Source: Candidatus Francisella endociliophora (lineage in GTDB: Bacteria > Pseudomonadota > Gammaproteobacteria > Francisellales > Francisellaceae). Taken from it: 64,000 nucleotides of DNA. Made by a program: the position numbers and the translations under genes. The notes under the pieces are model-generated. The model did not search any database and was not told the origin of the DNA. It saw only the letters and a list, made by a program, of their open reading frames with translations. The stretch spans positions 1,860,001-1,924,000 of the forward strand of contig NZ_CP009574.1 of the NCBI RefSeq assembly GCF_000764555.1, read 5' to 3'. Positions 30,001-39,567 of the stretch are shown here, in pieces (position 1 is the first letter of the stretch; the number at the start of each line of letters is the position of its first letter).

Positions 30001-31037
30001 TATAGGTAAATACTTTCAGCATTATTTAATTGAGAATAAAATATTTCAACAGCCTTGTCTATAGCAGATATTCTCCCTTGTTTAGAACATGCCTTAATTG
30101 TATATGACTTTGGTGATAGCTCTCCCGAGATATTGTCTGTTGCTTGAAGTTCAACTTTCGTATCAATACAGTATTTATCATCCTTATTTAAATTATTATA
30201 GTCTTTTAATTTCAGGGTTATATAGATGTTTGCATAGTCTTTTTGCATAGTTAAACTGTAATTATTAATCTTTAGATACTTTTCTAGAGAATCGTAAAAG
30301 AAGCCACTATTTTGTTTATCAATAAATATTTGTATAGTGCGTTTAAGATTTAAAAGTTTATTATCAATATTATTAAGAGCTTGCATTTGTTGTTCTATAT
30401 CTATTTCAGGGGATAATATAACTAAAGTTCTAAGACTACTTTTAATAATTTTTAGATTATTATTTACTTTTTGACTGATATTGAATCTATCTAGTGAGCT
30501 TTTATTTTCTGCATTTATAAGTAATTGTTGTGCCTGCCTTGTATTGTTTAATATAAGCTTTTGTAGGTCATGGATGGTTTGATCTTTGTTTATTTGCAGT
30601 TCTATATAATACGTATCCCCAGGGATTTGTTGATTTACTACAGTATAGTTAGGAATATTTACTTCTGCTGTTTGAGTTGTAACTTGTTGAATTAATTTTT
30701 GAGAAATATTGTCATTACTTGAAATATTTTGAAAGCTTGTTGTAGTTGATACTGTTACTTGAAGTCTTTGTACCATATCACTTAAAGCACTTTTTGTTGC
30801 TTGGCCTAAATTATCTCCAGAACCAAAACCATATAGAGTGTTTTCAGAGTTTGATTGGTTTGAAGAAAACCATGCTGGTGTACTATGCATAATTTCTTTG
30901 TCTGATACTTTCTTAACTTCTGGAGTGAAATTTGGATTATATTCATGAGTCGTTGAGCAGCTAGATATGGCTATACCACACAATATAAACAACAATGTTT
31001 TGCAATAGAAAAATCTCATTTCTGTGAGTTTAGTCAT
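30000..31037 (-). CDS. LPP20-family outer-membrane lipoprotein
   Basis: The protein has 345 residues from the first ATG; an internal ATG at 31019 gives a more compact signal peptide and may be the true start. Neither has a good Shine-Dalgarno site. The lipoprotein signal ends in the lipobox ISSC. After it, TPAWFSSN and LYGFGSGDNLGQATKSALSDMVQRL match the LPP20/LPP20-like fold, in which an Ala-rich helix packs on beta strands. The role of this family is not established; it is generally surface- or peptidoglycan-linked. It is divergent from secA across about 113 bases and is the first gene of a coupled three-gene operon. Confidence 0.8.
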   Translation of the reverse strand: MTKLTEMRFFYCKTLLFILCGIAISSCSTTHEYNPNFTPEVKKVSDKEIMHSTPAWFSSNQSNSENTLYGFGSGDNLGQATKSALSDMVQRLQVTVSTTTSFQNISSNDNISQKLIQQVTTQTAEVNIPNYTVVNQQIPGDTYYIELQINKDQTIHDLQKLILNNTRQAQQLLINAENKSSLDRFNISQKVNNNLKIIKSSLRTLVILSPEIDIEQQMQALNNIDNKLLNLKRTIQIFIDKQNSGFFYDSLEKYLKINNYSLTMQKDYANIYITLKLKDYNNLNKDDKYCIDTKVELQATDNISGELSPKSYTIKACSKQGRISAIDKAVEIFYSQLNNAESIYL

Positions 31038-31150
31038 AATTATTATAATTAATACTCTATCTTAATTTAAATTTCTTACAAACTCTATATAATGTATGTT
31101 CAGAGTATTATATTTGTATAAATTTTTATAAAAAAATTGGTTAAGTAAGC

Positions 31151-33871
31151 ATGTTAGGTTTAGTACAAAAAATTATTGGTAGTCGTAACGAGAGATTTAT
31201 AAAAAAAGTTTCAAAAACTGTCCAAAAAATTAATTCAATAGAATCTCAGTTTGAAAGTTTGTCAGATGAGCAGTTAAAAGCAAAAACTACTGAGTTTAAA
31301 GAAAGGTTAGCAAAAGGTGAGAATCTAGATAGTCTTTTGCCCGAGGCTTTTGCAACGGTTAGAGAGGCTGCTAGGCGTACAAAGAATATGCGTCATTATG
31401 ATGTTCAGCTTATTGGTGGTATAGTGCTTCATCAAGGTAAGGTTGCCGAGATGAGAACTGGTGAAGGTAAGACTTTAGTAGCAACGCTGCCTGCTTATCT
31501 AAATGCACTAAGTGGAGATGGTGTTCATGTAATTACTGTTAATGATTATCTTGCTAAACGTGATGCTGAGCTTATGGGAGAGATCTATGAGTTTTTAGGT
31601 TTGACCGTAGGTGTGATTGTTGCAGATCTAAATCCTGAACAGCGTAAAGAAGCTTATGGATGTGATATCACTTATGGTACAAATAATGAGTTTGGTTTTG
31701 ATTATCTAAGAGATAATATGGCTTACGAATTAGAAAACCAAGTTCAAAGAAGCCGTAACTTTGTAATTATTGATGAAGTTGACTCAATTTTAATCGATGA
31801 AGCTAGAACTCCATTAATCATCTCTGGAGCATCTGATGATAGCTCTGAAATGTATAATCTTTTCAACAGACTAATTCCTTTCTTAGAAAAACAGGATAAA
31901 GAAGAAGTTGAAGATGAAGCAGAACAGAAAGATTTTTACTTAGAAGAGAAGTCTAAAAATGCTTATCTAACAGAGAAGGGCTATGCAAAGATTGAGAATA
32001 TGCTTAAGAAAGAGGGTGTTCTTGAGGAAGATGATAATCTTTATAGTCCGCATAACATCATGAAAATGCATTATTTAAATGCTTGTTTAAGAGCAAACTC
32101 TTTATATCAATTGAATGTTGATTATATTGTTAGAGATCAAGAAGTTGTAATTATTGATGAAAGTACTGGTAGAGCAATGCCGGGGCGTAGATGGTCAGAT
32201 GGTCTTCACCAAGCTATAGAAGCTAAAGAAGGTGTTAAGATAAATGCTGAAAATCAGACTATGGCATCTATTACATTCCAAAATTTCTTTAAACTATATA
32301 ATAAAATTGCTGGTATGACAGGTACTGCAGATACGGAAGCCTTTGAGCTTCACTCTATCTATGATTTAGAAGTTATTATTATTCCAACAAATAAACCTCT
32401 TATCAGAAAAGATCACCATGATGAAATTTATGGTAGCGTTAGAGAGAAATTTGATGCGATAGTTGATGATATCAAAGAAAGAATATCAAAAGGTCAGCCT
32501 ATATTGGTTGGTACAGCATCTATTGAAGCATCAGAAATTTTATCTACTTTGATGAAGAAGAAAAAAATCAAACACAATGTCCTAAATGCGAAGCAGCATG
32601 AGAAAGAAGCTGGGATTATTGCAATGGCGGGTTATCCTGGTAATGTGACAATCGCAACAAACATGGCAGGTCGTGGTACAGATATTATCCTTGGTGGTAA
32701 CTGGGAAGTTGAAGTTGCTGGGCTAGAAGATCCAACAGATGAACAAATAGCAGAAATTAAAGCTGCTTGGCAAGAACGCAACGAAGCTGTTAAGCAGGCT
32801 GGTGGTTTGTGTATTATTGGTTCAGAAAGACATGATTCACGTAGAATTGATAACCAGCTTAGAGGGCGTGCTGCTCGTCAAGGTGATCCAGGTGAAAGTA
32901 AATTCTACTTATCAATGGATGATAACCTTCTTAGAATATTTGCATCTCAAGGTATGGCTGAAAGAGTTAAAAAAGGTCTAAAAGGTGGTGAATCATTAGC
33001 ATTTGGCTTTATGTCAAAGGTTATTTCTAAAGCTCAAGGTAAAGTAGAGGCTTATCATTTTGATATCCGTAAGAACCTACTTGAGTATGATAATGTAGTA
33101 AATACTCAGCGTAAAGTTATTTATGAGCAAAGACAAGATTTCTTAACTGCTGAAGATGTAAGTGAGATATTGGCAGATATTCGTATAGATGTTGCAGAAA
33201 ACTTATTTCATGATTATGTCCCATCAGGCTCTATGCATGAACTATGGGATCTTGAGGGTCTTGAAAAAGCACTTAAATCTGACTTTATGATAGAAGTTGA
33301 TTTACAAAAGCTGTATGAAGAGAATGATAATTTAGGTGAGGAAGATCTTAAGAAATTAGTTCGAGAAGCAATAGAAATAGAATTTGCGGAAAAGACTAAA
33401 AATTTGGAACCTGGAGCAGTTAAACAGTTTGAGAAATTCTCATTACTACAAACTTTAGATAGTCATTGGCGTGAGCATTTGAGTTCTATTGATCATCTAC
33501 GTAATAGTATTAATTTGCGTGGTTATGCTCAAAAAGATCCTAAAAATGAGTATAAAAAAGAAGCTTTTGAGCTATTCTCTAGTATGCTTGATAACTTTAA
33601 ATATGAAGTTATATCTTCGCTTGCTAAGATAAGAATAGCAACAGAAGAAGAAACTCAAAGAGCTCAAGAAGAGTGGAAAGAGTCAATGAGCGATATCAAA
33701 GCTGAACATGAAAGTGTAATTGATAACAATCAAACTCAAGAAGAGCAGGAACAAGATGAAGCACCAAAGGTTCAACAAGTAAAACGTGAAGGACCAAAGG
33801 TTAAAAGAAATGATCCTTGTCCATGCGGTTCAGGTAAAAAGTATAAACAATGCCATGGTAAGGTTGAATAA
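31151..33871 (+). CDS. secA: Preprotein translocase ATPase SecA
   Basis: The 906-residue protein has Walker [10 protein letters not shown] (about 100-108), Walker [23 protein letters not shown], the preprotein-crosslinking domain (about 230-370), motif [23 protein letters not shown] and [13 protein letters not shown] in nucleotide-binding domain 2, and the helical wing. The C-terminal zinc-binding SEC-C tail [14 protein letters not shown] ends the protein and contacts SecB. It drives secretory proteins through SecYEG. A TATAAT at 31088-31093 lies 58 bases upstream. The tag gene follows after 15 bases. Confidence 0.99.
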   Translation: MLGLVQKIIGSRNERFIKKVSKTVQKINSIESQFESLSDEQLKAKTTEFKERLAKGENLDSLLPEAFATVREAARRTKNMRHYDVQLIGGIVLHQGKVAEMRTGEGKTLVATLPAYLNALSGDGVHVITVNDYLAKRDAELMGEIYEFLGLTVGVIVADLNPEQRKEAYGCDITYGTNNEFGFDYLRDNMAYELENQVQRSRNFVIIDEVDSILIDEARTPLIISGASDDSSEMYNLFNRLIPFLEKQDKEEVEDEAEQKDFYLEEKSKNAYLTEKGYAKIENMLKKEGVLEEDDNLYSPHNIMKMHYLNACLRANSLYQLNVDYIVRDQEVVIIDESTGRAMPGRRWSDGLHQAIEAKEGVKINAENQTMASITFQNFFKLYNKIAGMTGTADTEAFELHSIYDLEVIIIPTNKPLIRKDHHDEIYGSVREKFDAIVDDIKERISKGQPILVGTASIEASEILSTLMKKKKIKHNVLNAKQHEKEAGIIAMAGYPGNVTIATNMAGRGTDIILGGNWEVEVAGLEDPTDEQIAEIKAAWQERNEAVKQAGGLCIIGSERHDSRRIDNQLRGRAARQGDPGESKFYLSMDDNLLRIFASQGMAERVKKGLKGGESLAFGFMSKVISKAQGKVEAYHFDIRKNLLEYDNVVNTQRKVIYEQRQDFLTAEDVSEILADIRIDVAENLFHDYVPSGSMHELWDLEGLEKALKSDFMIEVDLQKLYEENDNLGEEDLKKLVREAIEIEFAEKTKNLEPGAVKQFEKFSLLQTLDSHWREHLSSIDHLRNSINLRGYAQKDPKNEYKKEAFELFSSMLDNFKYEVISSLAKIRIATEEETQRAQEEWKESMSDIKAEHESVIDNNQTQEEQEQDEAPKVQQVKREGPKVKRNDPCPCGSGKKYKQCHGKVE

Positions 33872-33886
33872 GTTTCTGTAACCCAG

Positions 33887-34459
33887 ATGATTTCTAAAAA
33901 TCGTTGTTTTGGCAATAAACCTAATCAAAGGCTCTATGCTGACTATCATGATAATGAATGGGGTATTCCTAAATATAATGATAGAGAGCTTTTTGAACTT
34001 TTGATATTAGAAGGCGCTCAAGCAGGATTAAACTGGGAAACTATTCTAAAAAAGCGTCAAGGCTATCGGGATGCTTTTTATAATTTTGATCCAGCTAAAA
34101 TAGCTGATATGACAGATTCTGAGCTTGAGACTCTTCGCTCTAATCCAAATATTATCCGTAATAAATTAAAAATCTACGCTACTAGGAAGAATGCTCAAGC
34201 ATTTCTACAAATTCAAAAGAAATTTGGTAGTTTTAGTGATTATCTATGGGCATTTGTAGATAATAAACCTATTAAAAATCATTGGGAATCTCATAAGGAA
34301 GTTCCAACCTCAACCTCTATTAGTGAGAAAATATCAAAAGATCTCAAAAAAAGAGGCATGAGTTTTGTAGGTCCAACTATAATCTATGCTTATATGCAAG
34401 CAGCTGGCTTAGTTAATGATCATCTGGTTAATTGTTGGTGTTACACTATAAACAAGTAG
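33887..34459 (+). CDS. tag: DNA-3-methyladenine glycosylase I
   Basis: The 190-residue protein contains the Tag hallmarks: N-terminal CFGNKPNQRLYADYHDNEWGIP with a zinc-ligand Cys, FELLILEGAQAGLNWETILKKRQ with the catalytic Glu and a Trp that stacks on the base, and the C-terminal GPTIIYAYMQAAGLVNDH and CWCY with the other zinc ligands. It removes 3-methyladenine from alkylated DNA. It starts 15 bases after secA without a clear Shine-Dalgarno sequence, so it is probably read from the secA transcript. Confidence 0.95.
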   Translation: MISKNRCFGNKPNQRLYADYHDNEWGIPKYNDRELFELLILEGAQAGLNWETILKKRQGYRDAFYNFDPAKIADMTDSELETLRSNPNIIRNKLKIYATRKNAQAFLQIQKKFGSFSDYLWAFVDNKPIKNHWESHKEVPTSTSISEKISKDLKKRGMSFVGPTIIYAYMQAAGLVNDHLVNCWCYTINK

Positions 34460-34548
34460 AAGATACTTATAGCCATATACAAAACTATTTATTTCATTTT
34501 GGTTAATATTACATATAATTAATAGATGTTACTTCAAAAAAAGTAAGT

Positions 34549-35805
34549 ATGAACGAAAGTATCTATAAAAAAATTAGTTGGCGGATTTTACCTTTTTTAG
34601 TTGTATGCTTTACTCTTGCATATATAGATAGAGTCAATGTATCTTTTGCTAAGATTCAGATGGTGTCTGAGCTTGGATTTTCTGAAACTGTATATGGTTT
34701 AGGAGCAGGGATATTTTTTATAGGTTATTTTATCTTCGAAGTACCGAGTAACTATTTGCTAGTCAAAATTGGAGCTAGCAGATGGCTAGGTTTCTTAATG
34801 GTAGTGTGGGGTACTCTGTCCTCTTTGACAATGTTTATCGACTCTGCGCAACAATTTTATTTACTTAGATTTTTATTAGGTTTAGCAGAGGCTGGATTTG
34901 TTCCTGGGGTTATTTATTATTTGTCTGAGTGGTATCCTTCATATAGGCGGGCAAAAGTTACAGCTATATTTTTAAGCTCGATAGCTCTTTCAGGAATCGT
35001 TGGGGGACCTATCTCTGGGTTTATTATGAATATCTTTGATCAATATCATTATGGTGGTTGGAGAATGTTATTCTTAATTGAGGGGATTCCTACAATTATT
35101 TTGGGTTTTTTAGCACCAAAAATTTTAAGCTCAATTGATAAAGCAAAATGGATAAGCCAAACAGAAAGAGAATACTTGCGCAAACAATTAGAAAATGATC
35201 GTGCAAATCAAGAATCACCTAAAAAAATAGCTATTTTTATGGACATGCGTGTTTGGTGGTTATCGGCAATATACTTTTGTGGCATTACAGGACTATATAC
35301 GGTCTGTTTTTACTTGCCAGCTTTAATTAATAATGTAGGTGTGAAAAATATTTTTGCAATAGGTGTTATATCTGCAATACCATATATATCTGCTATAGTA
35401 GCAATGATAGCTATTAGTGCAAGTTCTGATTATTTTAAAGAAAGAAAGTATCATTTTATAGCTGTAAACATTATTGCAGTAATAGGGTTTTTAGGTATCG
35501 CAGTTTTTGATAATAACATTTATTTAGCATTGATATTTATGTCATTAGCAACAGCAGGGATTTTAACGTTAGTTTCTTTATTTTGGAGTCTACCAGCTAC
35601 CTTGATGAGCGGTATGGCAGCGGCTATTGCAATAGCTATAATTAATTCTGTAGGTAACTTATCAGGATTTGTTACACCATATTTGATTGGCTATATTATA
35701 GATACTACTAAATCGATTTCTCCTGCTCTTTATGTTATTTCTATAGTGGTCTTATTTGGTTCAGTCTTGCTTTATAGATTTTCTAAAAAGGTAGATAATA
35801 TCTAA
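34549..35805 (+). CDS. MFS transporter, ACS (anion:cation symporter) type
   Basis: The 418-residue protein has 12 predicted membrane segments. The N-terminal LAYIDRVNVSFAKIQM is diagnostic of the ACS/phthalate-permease branch (YxDRxNxxxA). FEVPSNYLLVKIGASRWLG and LLGLAEAGFVPGVIYYLSEWYP are also typical. Members import organic anions such as hexuronates, tartrate or pantothenate-like acids with protons; the substrate here cannot be read. AAGTAAGT lies just before the ATG. It is followed by the rplU promoter region. Confidence 0.85.
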   Translation: MNESIYKKISWRILPFLVVCFTLAYIDRVNVSFAKIQMVSELGFSETVYGLGAGIFFIGYFIFEVPSNYLLVKIGASRWLGFLMVVWGTLSSLTMFIDSAQQFYLLRFLLGLAEAGFVPGVIYYLSEWYPSYRRAKVTAIFLSSIALSGIVGGPISGFIMNIFDQYHYGGWRMLFLIEGIPTIILGFLAPKILSSIDKAKWISQTEREYLRKQLENDRANQESPKKIAIFMDMRVWWLSAIYFCGITGLYTVCFYLPALINNVGVKNIFAIGVISAIPYISAIVAMIAISASSDYFKERKYHFIAVNIIAVIGFLGIAVFDNNIYLALIFMSLATAGILTLVSLFWSLPATLMSGMAAAIAIAIINSVGNLSGFVTPYLIGYIIDTTKSISPALYVISIVVLFGSVLLYRFSKKVDNI

Positions 35806-35813
35806 TCTTAAGC

Positions 35814-35841
35814 TTGAGCTTTTAATTAATTTTGTTATAAT
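35814..35841 (+). promoter_or_regulatory. Promoter of the rplU-rpmA operon
   Basis: TTGAGC (35814-35819) lies 16 bases before TATAAT (35836-35841), a near-consensus pair placed about 110 bases upstream of rplU. The leader contains small inverted repeats (see next feature). Confidence 0.7.
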
Positions 35842-35894
35842 ATGGTGTCTAGTTTTATGACTAGGTAAATTGTAATAATAACAAAAAGTCAGAA

Positions 35895-35912
35895 GTCTAT
35901 GACTTTATAGAC
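35895..35912 (+). promoter_or_regulatory. Small hairpin in the rplU leader
   Basis: GTCTAT and ATAGAC form a 6-bp stem with a GACTTT loop, 38 bases before the rplU start. Upstream, CTAG repeats at about 35860-35874 can also pair. Ribosomal protein leaders are often autoregulatory, but this one resembles no leader that I know. Confidence 0.35.
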
Positions 35913-35950
35913 AGTTCTGAGGATTTAAAATCTAATAAATGGAGTAATAA

Positions 35951-36265
35951 ATGTACGCGATAATTAAAAATGGCGGTAAGCAATACAAAGTTAAAGAAGG
36001 CGAAGTTGTTAAACTTGAGAAATTCGATCTTGGTATTGGTGAAAAAGTTGAGTTTGATACTGTTTTAATGGGTCAAACAGCAGAGGGCGAAGTTAAAGTA
36101 GGCGCTCCTGTTGTAGAAGGTGCTAAAGTTGTAGGTGAAGTTGTAGAACAAGGTCGTCATAAGAAAGTTAAAATTATGAAGTTCCGTCGTCGTAAGCACA
36201 GCATGAAGCAACAAGGTCACCGTCAGTATTTTACAGCGGTAAAAGTTTCATCTATTAGTTTATAA
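35951..36265 (+). CDS. rplU: 50S ribosomal protein L21
   Basis: This 104-residue protein is typical of L21, with the N-terminus [17 protein letters not shown], a central beta region and the basic C-terminal motif [19 protein letters not shown] that contacts 23S rRNA. TGGAGTAATAA is a good ribosome-binding region. It is followed after 30 bases by rpmA, the standard L21-L27 pair. The obg gene, often third in this operon, is not next. Confidence 0.98.
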   Translation: MYAIIKNGGKQYKVKEGEVVKLEKFDLGIGEKVEFDTVLMGQTAEGEVKVGAPVVEGAKVVGEVVEQGRHKKVKIMKFRRRKHSMKQQGHRQYFTAVKVSSISL

Positions 36266-36295
36266 TTTTATTAAGAATATTTAAGGAGTATACAA

Positions 36296-36550
36296 ATGGC
36301 TCATAAGAAAGCTGGTGGTAGTACTAGAAACGGAAGAGATTCAAACCCTAAGTATTTAGGTGTTAAAAGATATGGTGGTGAATTTGTTAAAGCAGGTACT
36401 ATTATCCTGCGTCAAAGAGGTACTAAGACTCATCCAGGTGTAAATGTTGGTTGTGGTAAAGATCACACTTTATTTGCTCTTAAAGATGGACATGTTAAGT
36501 TCCATACTGGTGGTGCTTTAAACCGTAAATTCGTATCAGTAGACGAATAA
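36296..36550 (+). CDS. rpmA: 50S ribosomal protein L27
   Basis: This 84-residue protein begins [17 protein letters not shown] and contains [23 protein letters not shown], the L27 signature. The N-terminal tail reaches the peptidyl-transferase centre. TAAGGAG lies 8 bases before the ATG. It is the second gene of the rplU operon. Confidence 0.98.
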   Translation: MAHKKAGGSTRNGRDSNPKYLGVKRYGGEFVKAGTIILRQRGTKTHPGVNVGCGKDHTLFALKDGHVKFHTGGALNRKFVSVDE

Positions 36551-36643
36551 TAATCATTATTTCTAAATAAATTTTTCTTGCAATAATATCTGTAATTATT
36601 TATAAATGTAAGTATCAATAAAGCTTTTTGGATGCTTATACTT

Positions 36644-37273
36644 ATGAAAAATATAATCTCAAAAATTTTAATATCTTTAACCGTGCTATTTACGGTTAAT
36701 ACAGTTGTGTATGCAGATGATAATTTAACTCCAGCAAATGATTCTGTGCCTTTGCAATTATCTGTATTTAAAAACTTTCCTAGAAATCCTGATGTGACAG
36801 GGCTTAGACTTAATTTGTTTTATGGTAAGAGCGCTGATGTAACAGGCTTAAACTTTTCTATACTTGGGCTTTCTGATGTAGATAACTTCACAGGGCTTGA
36901 ATATGATATGTTCTTTGGTGCAAATAGAGTTAGAGAACAATTTAAAGGTGTTTCTTTCAGCATTTTAAATTGGCATCAAGGAGATGATGTGGGCGCAAAC
37001 TTTGGTGGCGTAAATATCGTTAATAATATTTTTGGTGCAAACTTTGGACTAGTAAATTTAACTACTGATACAACGGGGTTAAATTGGTCTGCAGTAAATA
37101 TATCAACAAAAAATTCAAGTGCTGATATTGGTTTAGTAAATATTGCTGGTAGTACAACCTTATTTCAATTTGGTTTTATAAATGTAACAGGTCATATAGG
37201 CGGCTTGCAAATTGGACTACTTAATTTTGCTAAAAATGGTTTCTTACCAGTATTTCCTATTATTAACTTCTAA
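36644..37273 (+). CDS. Secreted repeat protein of the LA_2272-like surface family
   Basis: From the ATG at 36644 the protein has 209 residues; an in-frame ATG at 36632 adds four. The signal peptide is KNIISKILISLTVLFTVNTVVYA. The body consists of short repeats of the type GLNFSILGLS, GANFGGVNIVNN, GANFGLVNLT, GLNWSAVNIS and GLQIGLLNFAK, that is, a glycine followed by alternating hydrophobic residues every 15-20 positions. These suggest a repetitive beta structure in the outer membrane or on the surface. The pattern resembles surface repeat proteins annotated in Leptospira as LA_2272 family; the function is unknown. It stands alone between rpmA and an MHS transporter gene. Confidence 0.6.
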   Translation: MKNIISKILISLTVLFTVNTVVYADDNLTPANDSVPLQLSVFKNFPRNPDVTGLRLNLFYGKSADVTGLNFSILGLSDVDNFTGLEYDMFFGANRVREQFKGVSFSILNWHQGDDVGANFGGVNIVNNIFGANFGLVNLTTDTTGLNWSAVNISTKNSSADIGLVNIAGSTTLFQFGFINVTGHIGGLQIGLLNFAKNGFLPVFPIINF

Positions 37274-37473
37274 TTTATAAGATAACTACTTATATCTATC
37301 TACTTCCTTTTAGTACAGCTATATAAATTTGATATTTAGTTTTTAAGCATGTAAGGTATTTATATACTAGAAAATAAAATTTGGGAGAAGTTTTAGTTTA
37401 GTTTGTTAATCTCACTCAGGTAGTTTTTTGCTATCTTATTGTAAATTTTCATGATTAACAACGTTCACTTGGT

Positions 37474-38745
37474 ATGTTTGATCAAATAAAAACAACATTT
37501 AAAAATTCGTTTGGTAATATTATAGAGTGGTATGATTTTTCATTATACGGTTATTTTGCAACAGTTATATCCGCTCAGTTTTTTTCACAAGAAAGTCCAT
37601 TTGTAGCAATTATTGCAACATTTGGAGCTTTCGCTGCAGGTTTTATAGCTAGACCTATTGGTTCAATATTCTTTGGCAGGTTGGGTGATAGATTAGGGCG
37701 ACATTATGCTATGAATCTAGCTATTATTATGATGGGAATACCTACTATAGTTATGGCTTTTCTTCCTGGCTATAGTTTAATTGGTATTTGGGCCCCTGTG
37801 TTATTGGTAACAGTACGTATTTTACAAGGATTGTCTGCAGGTGGTCAGTTTGGTAATCTTATGACAATAACTTCAGAGGATGATAATCAATGTTATCGAG
37901 GTTTTAATTTAGCTATTGCTTATTCAACATCAGTTATTGGGTTTTTGCTAGCATCTGGAATAAGTTTTTTAACTGTAAGTTTACTGCCTCAAGAGTGGCA
38001 GTATTATGCTTGGAGAATACCATTTGCATTAGGTTTTATACTTTTGCTATTACACTTTTTCTTCAGAGAAGATGATAAAATTCAAGAGGAAATTAAAGGA
38101 GAGGAAAGCACAAGTCTTGAAATAAAACCAATGGAACAGCTTTTTAAACATTATAAGTGGAGACTTTTTCTTATAATTGTATTATCAACAACGGCTACGG
38201 TTTTTTATTATTTAGATGTTACATATATGGTTACGTATATGGAAAGACAACTAGGACTTAGTTTATCAACTGCATTAGCTATTAATACTTTAAGTATTAT
38301 CGCTATGTGCTTGATAATGCCCTTATTTGGTTATCTTTCAGATGTATATGGTCGCAAGAAGACTCATATAATAGGGTATCTATTACTATTAGTTACTACA
38401 GTGCCAATGGTTATGCTTATGCAATTACAAAATATTATTCTGATTGCAGTAATGGTTATCTCTATGGCTATGCTGACAGCTGTGATTCAAGGTGTCTCTA
38501 CTCCATATTATACCGAAATATTTCCATCAAGAGTCAGAGCAACTGGCTGTTCTATAGGGTTTGGTTTTGGTGCATCACTATCTGGCTTTGCTCCAATGAT
38601 AGCTACTATTGTAATGGGATATACTACACCCACAATAGGCTTATGTTTATTGTTAGTTACAGTAGGTATAATTGGTTTGGTAATAGCTATAATTATTCCT
38701 AATGCCCAAGTTGAGACTAGAAGGCTTAATTGTTTGAATAGTTAA
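37474..38745 (+). CDS. MFS transporter, MHS (metabolite:H+ symporter) type
   Basis: The 423-residue protein has 12 membrane segments. The start NSFGNIIEWYDFSLYGYFA is characteristic of the MHS branch (ProP, KgtP, ShiA). ARPIGSIFFGRLGDRLGRHYAM is motif A, and VRILQGLSAGGQFGNLMT is the next conserved helix. Substrates in this branch include proline/betaine, 2-oxoglutarate, citrate and shikimate; the sequence does not decide among them. The ATG at 37474 lacks a strong ribosome-binding site. About 200 bases upstream are AT-rich with nothing recognisable. The gene is convergent with the polyamine transporter operon. Confidence 0.85.
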   Translation: MFDQIKTTFKNSFGNIIEWYDFSLYGYFATVISAQFFSQESPFVAIIATFGAFAAGFIARPIGSIFFGRLGDRLGRHYAMNLAIIMMGIPTIVMAFLPGYSLIGIWAPVLLVTVRILQGLSAGGQFGNLMTITSEDDNQCYRGFNLAIAYSTSVIGFLLASGISFLTVSLLPQEWQYYAWRIPFALGFILLLLHFFFREDDKIQEEIKGEESTSLEIKPMEQLFKHYKWRLFLIIVLSTTATVFYYLDVTYMVTYMERQLGLSLSTALAINTLSIIAMCLIMPLFGYLSDVYGRKKTHIIGYLLLLVTTVPMVMLMQLQNIILIAVMVISMAMLTAVIQGVSTPYYTEIFPSRVRATGCSIGFGFGASLSGFAPMIATIVMGYTTPTIGLCLLLVTVGIIGLVIAIIIPNAQVETRRLNCLNS

Positions 38746-38756
38746 TAATTGTTATA

Positions 38757-39557
38757 CTACTTTTTCTTTTGAAGCTTAGTAGATATAAACATAGCAGCCA
38801 GGACTCCTACTATAATAATGCCAATCATAATAGTTGCTAAAGCATTAATTTCTGGGGTAGGGCCATTTTTAACAGTAGAGTAAATATACATAGGTAAGGT
38901 AGGGTTATCACTACCTGCTACAAACTCTGTTACAACTAGATCATCTATAGATAGCGTAAAAGTAAGTAAAGCAGCTGTTATAAGTGCTGGAATCAGTTGC
39001 GGTAGTGTAACTGCAAAGAAAGTTTTGATAGGTCCTGCACCTAAATCTAGAGCGGCTTCTTCTAGTGATATATCTACGCTAGCAATTCTTGATTGCATTA
39101 CAATAGTTACATAAGCTGTACACATTGTTACATGTGCAATTACTACAGTCGTAGTGCCTCTCTCAGCAGGCCAGCCTATAATGTGCTGTAAAGTTGAAAA
39201 CATCAAAAGTAATGCAACACCGAGAATAATATCTGGTAGCACTAGCGGAGTTGCTACTAATCCGTATAAGAAACTTCTAGTTCTAAAGAATGTAAATCTA
39301 GTCATAGCATAAGCTACAATAGTCCCGAGTACAGTTGCAACAACTGATGTGATTGTAGCAATCTTTAGGCTGGTAAAAGTCGCATTGATAATATCTTCAT
39401 CATTAATGACTTCATGGTACCAATCAAATGTAAAGCCTCCCCATAAATTGATAATTTCAGAATTACTAAATGAAAATACTATAAGAATTATTAATGGAAT
39501 ATATAAAAATACTAGACCAAGTATGAGCATAATGTTACTAAAAGTAAATTTTTTCAT
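38757..39557 (-). CDS. potC: Polyamine-type ABC transporter permease (PotC/PotI)
   Basis: The start is taken at the ATG at 39557, with AAGGG 9 bases upstream; an upstream in-frame ATG would overlap the preceding gene. The 266-residue protein has six membrane segments and the EAA loop EEAALDLGAGPIKTFFAVTLP that docks on the ATPase. The N-terminal MKKFTFSNIMLILGLVFLYIPLIILIVFSFSN is typical of PotC/PotI. It forms the channel with the preceding permease. It is the last gene of the operon, 10 bases after potB. The substrate is probably spermidine or putrescine, by family. Confidence 0.85.
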   Translation of the reverse strand: MKKFTFSNIMLILGLVFLYIPLIILIVFSFSNSEIINLWGGFTFDWYHEVINDEDIINATFTSLKIATITSVVATVLGTIVAYAMTRFTFFRTRSFLYGLVATPLVLPDIILGVALLLMFSTLQHIIGWPAERGTTTVVIAHVTMCTAYVTIVMQSRIASVDISLEEAALDLGAGPIKTFFAVTLPQLIPALITAALLTFTLSIDDLVVTEFVAGSDNPTLPMYIYSTVKNGPTPEINALATIMIGIIIVGVLAAMFISTKLQKKK

Positions 39558-39567
39558 AGTTATACCC

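Noticed and set aside
36548-36565. Palindrome TAATAATCATTATT after rpmA, resembling part of a Fur box
   Set aside because: It is only a partial match, sits at the 3' end of a ribosomal operon and such AT palindromes are common here.
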